A DNA stretch of 11,056 nt, from NCBI GenBank assembly GCA_964617625.1, contig CAZTZL010000092.1:1-11056 (forward strand). The letters are read 5' to 3'. Shown here in pieces: positions 7,957 to 11,056 of this stretch. Each line of letters opens with the position of its first letter. Within the stretch, counting starts at the first letter, position 1. The translations under genes and the position numbers were made by a program. This stretch comes from CAZTZL01 sp964617625 (lineage in GTDB: Bacteria; Zhuqueibacterota; QNDG01; DSAB01). The notes beneath the pieces were generated by a model, which was given only the letters and a program-made list of their open reading frames with translations, was not told the origin of the DNA and ran no database searches.

Positions 7957-8112
7957 ATGATTATGAATATAATATTTTTTGATATGGAATATACGTTGGG
8001 GAAAAGACAATCCGATCGCAAATTACAGGCAGTGTTTTTGCAACAGGGAGAATGTTCAAGAATGAATTATGAGTGTATACTGTCGGCATTCAATAATGGA
8101 TGCCTCCAATAA
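7957..8112 (+). CDS. Possible small protein, 51 residues, unknown
   Basis: An ORF from ATG 7957 to TAA 8110-8112 encodes 51 residues beginning MIMNIIFFDM and ending NNGCLQ. It resembles no family I know. There is no convincing ribosome binding site. What makes it worth listing is position: its stop codon touches the strong Shine-Dalgarno sequence of the next mini-ORF, as in a coupled gene chain leading to the kinase. It could equally be chance in AT-rich leader DNA. Confidence 0.2.
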   Translation: MIMNIIFFDMEYTLGKRQSDRKLQAVFLQQGECSRMNYECILSAFNNGCLQ

Positions 8113-8121
8113 AGGAGGTGT
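8100..8121 (+). promoter_or_regulatory. Hairpin sequestering a perfect Shine-Dalgarno sequence
   Basis: CCTCC (8103-8107) can pair with GGAGG (8114-8118) across a six-base AATAAA loop, and two wobble pairs plus one A-U pair may extend the stem to 8100/8121. The 3' arm lies within AAAGGAGGTG (8111-8120), which is almost fully complementary to the 3' end of 16S rRNA. The ribosome site would thus be partly hidden in the RNA. It lies seven bases before the TTG of a 13-codon ORF, too far from the kinase start to serve it directly. Confidence 0.45.
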
Positions 8122-8127
8122 CTATTC

Positions 8128-8169
8128 TTGTATAATTCTCCGTTCAGTATGAGAAGAAAGGGATTTTGA
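8128..8169 (+). CDS. 13-codon leader ORF upstream of the hybrid kinase
   Basis: TTG 8128 follows the perfect Shine-Dalgarno AAAGGAGGTG by seven bases and opens a 13-residue frame (MYNSPFSMRRKGF). Its TGA at 8167-8169 overlaps the candidate kinase start TTG at 8166 as TTGA, the same junction used by dapF in this window. A perfect ribosome site for so short a frame suggests translational coupling or a leader peptide. The peptide itself has no recognisable attenuation signature such as a codon run. A chance origin is possible. Confidence 0.35.
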   Translation: MYNSPFSMRRKGF

Positions 8170-9758
8170 ATTTGGAAGAGGGAAGAGTAAGGGTCCTGCT
8201 TATTGAAGACAATCCCGATGATGTACAGCTTGTCCGCGAAATGTTCAATAATATCAATCTTTCCGGACAATCTACCAGAGCGTTTGATTTATACACAACC
8301 GATTCTCTTTCCGGTTCTGTTGAATTATTGACAAAAGAGAAGATTGATGTTGTTCTCCTGGATCTTTTTCTGTCAGACAGTCACGGATTGGAGACATTTC
8401 GAAGATTTTATACGCAGGCGTCCTGGATTCCTGTTATTGTTTTAAGCGGTTTCTACGATGAAACTGCAGCTGATCGGGTTGTACGTGATGGTGCCCAGGA
8501 TTTTCTGATCAAGAATGATTTGACTCCGAATTTACTGGTTCGGTCCCTGCGATATGCCATCGAACGAAAACATATTCAGGATGAAAAAGATAAAATACAG
8601 ACCCAACTGTTGCAGGCGCAGAAAATGGAAGCGATCGGTATTCTTACAGGAGGAATCGCACACGATTTCAATAATCTGATTACTGCTGTTCGCGGATGTG
8701 CCGATATGGCTATTCAAAATCTTGATCAAACGAGTCCGTTGTATCGTGAAATCAAAGAGATTCAGCTGGCATCCCAAAAAGCGGCAGGTTTAACAAGGCA
8801 GATGCTCATTTTCAGCCGAAAACATCCGGTCAAATTTGAATTTATCAATATGAATCAGCTGGTTGAAGATATGCTCAAAATGCTTCACCATATGATTGGG
8901 GAAGATATCGAAATCCATACCAATTTGGAACCGGATTTATGGACGATTACAGCGGACCAGAGCACTCTGGAACAGATTGTCATGAATCTTACTGTCAATG
9001 CCAGAGATGCCATGCCGGACGGCGGCAAACTGATTATTAGAACCGATAATGTGGAATTGAATGAGGAGAACTGCCGGTTCATGCCCGAATCGAAACCCGG
9101 AATTTATGTGCGGTTGGCCATCACAGACACGGGTATCGGGATGGATGAAAAAACACTGCAGCGAATTTATGAACCTTTTTTCAGTACGAAAGGGAGAGGC
9201 AAAGGAACGGGTTTGGGACTTTCGGTGGTATACGGTATTGTCAAGGAACACAAAGGGTGGATCTCCATTGAAAGTCAGCCGGGGCAGGGGACAACATTTC
9301 GAATTTTTACTCCAGCGATCAATGTAAAAACATCATTTAAAAGAGAAGAAGTAAATAGATCTATCGAAGTATTTGCAGGCCACGGAGAGAAAATATTGGT
9401 GGTTGAAGATGAAGAAAGTGTCCGTCGATTTGCAGAAAGAGCGCTGGAAAGAAACGGGTATGAAGTATTTACAGCTGCAAACGCCAGAGAAGCTTTAGAT
9501 GTGTTTAAACAGAAAAAAGGGGAGATTCATTTAGTCATCAGTGACGTTATCCTGCCCGATATTAATGGTTTGGATTTGGTACATCAAATGATCAGCAAGA
9601 ATCCTCAATTGAACATTCTTCTGAGCAGCGGTTATACGGACAGTCGGTCCCATCAACGGATCATTGAAAAAGAGGGTTATCTTTTTCTCAAGAAACCGTA
9701 TGCCTATCTCGAGTTATTGGAAGCAGTTAAAACTGCTGTAAAAGCAGAAAAAAAGTAA
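8166..9758 (+). CDS. Hybrid sensor histidine kinase, receiver-HisKA-HATPase-receiver
   Basis: A 530-residue soluble signalling protein. Residues about 7-125 are a receiver domain (IEDNPDD acidic pocket, phospho-acceptor Asp66 in LLDLFLSD, Lys in FLIKND). A short helix leads to the HisKA domain with His166 in GGIAHDFNNL. The ATPase domain follows with the N box around 274-278 (NLTVNARDAM), the G1 box DTGIGMD at 321, EPFFSTK, and the G2 box GKGTGLGL at 345. A second receiver spans about 408-525 with EDEE at 414-417, Asp460 in ISDVILPD and a KKPY lysine. There are no membrane helices and no PAS, GAF or other sensor domain, so input probably arrives by phosphotransfer or binding at the N-terminal receiver. 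No output regulator or Hpt gene is adjacent. TTG 8166 overlaps the leader ORF stop; TTG 8172, eight bases after GGGA, is an alternative. Confidence 0.92.
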   Translation: MNLEEGRVRVLLIEDNPDDVQLVREMFNNINLSGQSTRAFDLYTTDSLSGSVELLTKEKIDVVLLDLFLSDSHGLETFRRFYTQASWIPVIVLSGFYDETAADRVVRDGAQDFLIKNDLTPNLLVRSLRYAIERKHIQDEKDKIQTQLLQAQKMEAIGILTGGIAHDFNNLITAVRGCADMAIQNLDQTSPLYREIKEIQLASQKAAGLTRQMLIFSRKHPVKFEFINMNQLVEDMLKMLHHMIGEDIEIHTNLEPDLWTITADQSTLEQIVMNLTVNARDAMPDGGKLIIRTDNVELNEENCRFMPESKPGIYVRLAITDTGIGMDEKTLQRIYEPFFSTKGRGKGTGLGLSVVYGIVKEHKGWISIESQPGQGTTFRIFTPAINVKTSFKREEVNRSIEVFAGHGEKILVVEDEESVRRFAERALERNGYEVFTAANAREALDVFKQKKGEIHLVISDVILPDINGLDLVHQMISKNPQLNILLSSGYTDSRSHQRIIEKEGYLFLKKPYAYLELLEAVKTAVKAEKK

Positions 9759-9929
9759 AATCCAGCAGTCGTTTCCCTCCTTTTTTAAACTTTTCGATTT
9801 ATATAGACTGATAAAATATTTGTCAAGATGACGATTGGTTGATAAATTTGAAATTCCCGTAACATTCCTTGTATATTTTCCCAGTAATAATTATTGTATA
9901 TGGAATTTTTCCTCCTGGATTGAGTCTTT

Positions 9930-10009
9930 TCTTATAATCATATTTAGGATCCGGGGATCTTTTATTAATATCAGTATAGTTCAGGGGAAATTTCAAATCT
10001 TATAATCAT
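9930..10009. repeat. Pair of 12-base direct repeats upstream of the pilin gene
   Basis: TCTTATAATCAT occurs at 9930-9941 and again at 9998-10009, 68 bases apart start to start. Each copy contains TATAAT. The second TATAAT (10001-10006) lies 37 bases before the pilin ATG and could be a -10 element, but no good -35 sequence stands 16-18 bases upstream. The copies could also be regulator sites. The rest of the 9759-10043 intergenic region shows no other gene. Confidence 0.35.
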
Positions 10010-10043
10010 TCATTTCATTCATCTAATCATAAGGGGAAGAGGC

Positions 10044-10400
10044 ATGATTAGAATATCTTCGGAGAGAGGATTTACCCTAATTGAATTGATTATTGCGGTT
10101 GTCGGCCTGTCAATATTGGCCATGGTGGTCGTACCAAAAATGGCCAGTGCTCACGATCAGGCAAAAGTCGCTGCCTGCAAACAAAATCAACAGCTCATTA
10201 CATGTGCCTGTTCTTTCTATTACGCAACCCATCATTTGGATCCCAACTCAAACAACGCAGGTTCATTTCCGAATGCACTTTCCGAGTTGATACCCGATTA
10301 TCTTGAAAAAATTCCAGAGTGTCCCGGTGGCGGTACTTATATTTACGGGGCCGCAACGGGGATAGTGACATGTTCTGAAATCAGTCATGCCCGGTACTAA
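10044..10400 (+). CDS. Type IV pilin-like / pseudopilin protein
   Basis: A 118-residue protein with a class III prepilin signal: a nine-residue leader ending in Gly9, then FTLIEL with the mature Glu5 equivalent at Glu14, then a hydrophobic helix to about residue 30. Prepilin peptidase should cut after Gly9 and methylate Phe10. The C-terminal part shows CPGGGTYIY...G.VTCS, a pattern common in short pilin-like proteins, with Cys93 and Cys110 likely forming a disulfide. Three more cysteines (45, 54, 56) lie in the helix region and are unusual. ATG 10044 is preceded by a purine-rich AAGGGGAAGAGG ribosome site. It stands alone: no assembly ATPase, platform or peptidase genes are nearby, so major pilin, minor pilin and secretion pseudopilin cannot be told apart. 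Confidence 0.88.
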   Translation: MIRISSERGFTLIELIIAVVGLSILAMVVVPKMASAHDQAKVAACKQNQQLITCACSFYYATHHLDPNSNNAGSFPNALSELIPDYLEKIPECPGGGTYIYGAATGIVTCSEISHARY

Positions 10401-10431
10401 AACAGTATTGTTTACTATCGATTGATTTTCA

Positions 10432-10463
10432 AATCATCCCGATGTGCCGGGATGGTTGTTTGT
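10432..10463 (+). terminator. Possible weak terminator after the pilin gene
   Basis: AATCATCCCG (10432-10441) pairs with CGGGATGGTT (10448-10457) with one wobble, around a six-base loop. The tail GTTTGTT is T-rich but interrupted. It starts about 30 bases after the pilin stop, a typical place for a terminator, but the poor T-tract means it may leak. Confidence 0.4.
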
Positions 10464-10577
10464 TCCGGGTTCCGCTTCTTTTATAGAAATCTATTTATCA
10501 GCCCAAGGCGACACGAATAAGGATTTTTATTACTGCTGTTTGATGCGATAGAATTATATTGTAAATAGTTAGCCTTG

Positions 10578-10615
10578 ATACCCCGGGGATATTAAAACTC
10601 CCGGGGTATTTTTTT
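10578..10615 (+). terminator. Strong Rho-independent terminator
   Basis: ATACCCCGGG (10578-10587) is perfectly complementary to CCCGGGGTAT (10600-10609), with one further G-T pair inside, and is followed directly by seven Ts (10609-10615). The loop is AT-rich. The T-run is on the + strand only, so it stops rightward transcripts. It lies 177 bases beyond the pilin stop, with no gene between, so it may finish the pilin transcript or a small RNA. Confidence 0.87.
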
Positions 10616-10723
10616 CTTTGGTACAGAATTTGAACAAAACGTCACGTCTCTGTACATTTAGTCATTTTTAACTTGATATCTGGAATAGGCGGATAGATTT
10701 TCCTATTTTTTACCTTTTTCATG

Positions 10724-10753
10724 TTGAAAGGAAAGTGTTCAATTTGAAATAAT
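10724..10753 (+). promoter_or_regulatory. Candidate sigma-70-type promoter for the right-edge gene
   Basis: TTGAAA (10724-10729) and AATAAT (10748-10753) each match the -35 and -10 consensus at five of six positions and are 18 bases apart. The site lies after the strong terminator and in the direction of the gene at 10989, where a promoter is needed. Transcription would begin near 10760, giving a leader of about 230 bases. The surroundings are AT-rich, so chance matches are easy. Confidence 0.3.
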
Positions 10754-10813
10754 CGGACGTTGTCTGGTGTGATAAGACAGCATGCCTGATCGGTTATATG
10801 TTAAAATTTGGTA

Positions 10814-10889
10814 ACATCTCAACAGGGGAGCAGTGGTTTGGCACACCATTTGTACAACAGCGATGTGAACGTATGAGAATCAGAGATGT
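10814..10889 (+). ncRNA. Possible structured leader RNA closed by a seven-base-pair stem
   Basis: ACATCTC (10814-10820) is perfectly complementary to GAGATGT (10883-10889), enclosing 62 bases. Inside, AGTGGT can pair with ACCATT around TTGGCAC, giving a nested hairpin. A further stem upstream, GTTGTCT (10759-10765) with AGACAGC (10775-10781), also lies in the predicted leader. I cannot match this to a named riboswitch class. The enclosed region also carries two overlapping mini-ORFs, 10838-10876 (12 codons, AGGGGAG seven bases upstream) and 10873-10902 (9 codons). Confidence 0.3.
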
Positions 10890-10988
10890 AAAAAAGGAAT
10901 AAAGCTTTAAAAGAAAGAGGAAAAAAAAGTGAAAGAACAAGATCAAGGTTTAATAAAAAAAATCAATCCCCGAAAGGAGGGAAGTACG

Positions 10989-11056
10989 ATGAAAAAGTGG
11001 ACAGGAATGTTGATTGCCGGTATTCTGGTTTTGGGTCTTGCCGGCAGTGTGATGGC
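10989..11056 (+). CDS. N-terminus of a secreted or membrane protein (partial, runs off the right edge)
   Basis: ATG 10989 follows a perfect AAAGGAGG (10973-10980) by eight bases. The 22 complete codons encode a typical signal sequence: MKKW, then a hydrophobic core (LIAGILVLGLAG) and a small-residue SVMA end that could be a signal peptidase site. The mature protein lies outside the window, so function is unknown. An in-frame GTG at 10929, also with a purine-rich AAGAGG eight bases upstream, would add 20 charged residues before the signal and is less likely. The long leader and strong ribosome site suggest a regulated or well-expressed product. Confidence 0.7.
   Translation, partial: MKKWTGMLIAGILVLGLAGSVM

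Larger units (their letters stand above)
7806..8165. other. AT-rich intergenic leader before the hybrid kinase
   Basis: No long gene lies in these 360 bases. I see no Rho-independent terminator after the ATPase gene. The second half holds a possible 51-codon ORF, a small hairpin covering a perfect Shine-Dalgarno sequence, and a 13-codon ORF; these are listed separately. A TATAAT at 8131-8136 exists but has no recognisable -35 partner at the usual distance. The first 150 bases show nothing beyond AT richness. Confidence 0.5.
10401..10988. other. Long non-coding intergenic region
   Basis: These 588 bases contain no ORF of convincing length on either strand. They hold the two hairpins above, a candidate promoter, a possible structured leader RNA and several ORFs of 8-22 codons. 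An inverted repeat GTACAGA (10621-10627) / TCTGTAC (10649-10655) with a 21-base centre may be an operator. The right part is probably the 5' leader of the gene starting near 10989. Confidence 0.5.

Noticed and set aside
7978..8060. Possible GEMM-type c-di-GMP riboswitch, suggested by CGCAAA...CAGG and CAACAGGG segments
   Set aside because: The required GEMM core elements and receptor pairing are not present in order, and no closing stem was found.
8128..8169. Homology between the 8128 and 10850 leader segments (both TTGTAYAAY followed by GTATGAGAA)
   Set aside because: The two short matches are spaced differently (19 versus 21 bases) and the sequence between does not align, so chance is the simpler reading.
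8067..8270. 67-codon minus-strand ORF over the kinase leader
   Set aside because: It overlaps the start of the kinase gene and has no recognisable domain or supported ribosome site.
9723..9800. Terminator after the hybrid kinase
   Set aside because: The GCAGT-TAAA-ACTGC stem lies in the coding region and is not followed by a T-run; the later T-run near 9781 has no stem before it.
1..11056. Defence island, CRISPR array, insertion sequence or prophage
   Set aside because: No repeat-spacer array, transposase, integrase or phage gene is seen. The SbcCD-like pair alone is not evidence of a defence system.

Overview
The window looks like ordinary bacterial chromosome, roughly mid-40s percent GC by eye, with almost every gene on the + strand. 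The gene set suggests a Gram-negative-type bacterium, possibly of the FCB group or a related uncultured lineage: DAP epimerase, a RodZ-like protein, a type IV pilin-like protein, and a UbiA-family enzyme of the archaeal DGGGP-synthase type. This assignment is inference; no rRNA, tRNA or lineage-diagnostic gene is present. TTG start codons and 1-4 base gene overlaps are frequent.

Bases 1-4452 form a tight operon: the last codons of an unknown upstream gene, a UbiA-type prenyltransferase, dtd (D-aminoacyl-tRNA deacylase), a Maf-family nucleotide pyrophosphatase, a RodZ-like membrane protein with a C-terminal thioredoxin-like domain lacking its cysteines, dapF, and a YacP-like NYN RNase. Most junctions overlap by 1 or 4 bases, so translational coupling is likely. 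The theme is mixed housekeeping: cell wall and division (RodZ-like, dapF, maf), translation quality control (dtd), lipid or quinone prenylation (UbiA) and RNA turnover (NYN).

A 187-base gap carries a dispersed palindromic repeat. It is followed by a two-gene unit (4640-7805) encoding an SbcD/YhaO-like metallophosphoesterase and an SbcC/YhaN-like ATPase. The ATPase has a predicted two-helix membrane hairpin in mid-protein where Rad50/SbcC would have a zinc hook.

A 360-base leader (7806-8165) with a hairpin-masked perfect Shine-Dalgarno sequence and tiny ORFs leads into a soluble hybrid histidine kinase (receiver, kinase, receiver). A short intergenic stretch and a small cysteine-rich type IV pilin-like gene follow.

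The last 650 bases are mostly non-coding: a weak hairpin after the pilin gene, a strong Rho-independent terminator, a candidate promoter, a possible structured leader RNA, and the start of a secreted-protein gene cut by the right edge. I see no CRISPR array, insertion sequence, tRNA, or clear defence or biosynthetic cluster. The most unusual items are the RodZ-like/thioredoxin fusion, the membrane-anchored SbcCD-like pair, and the two leaders with mini-ORFs.
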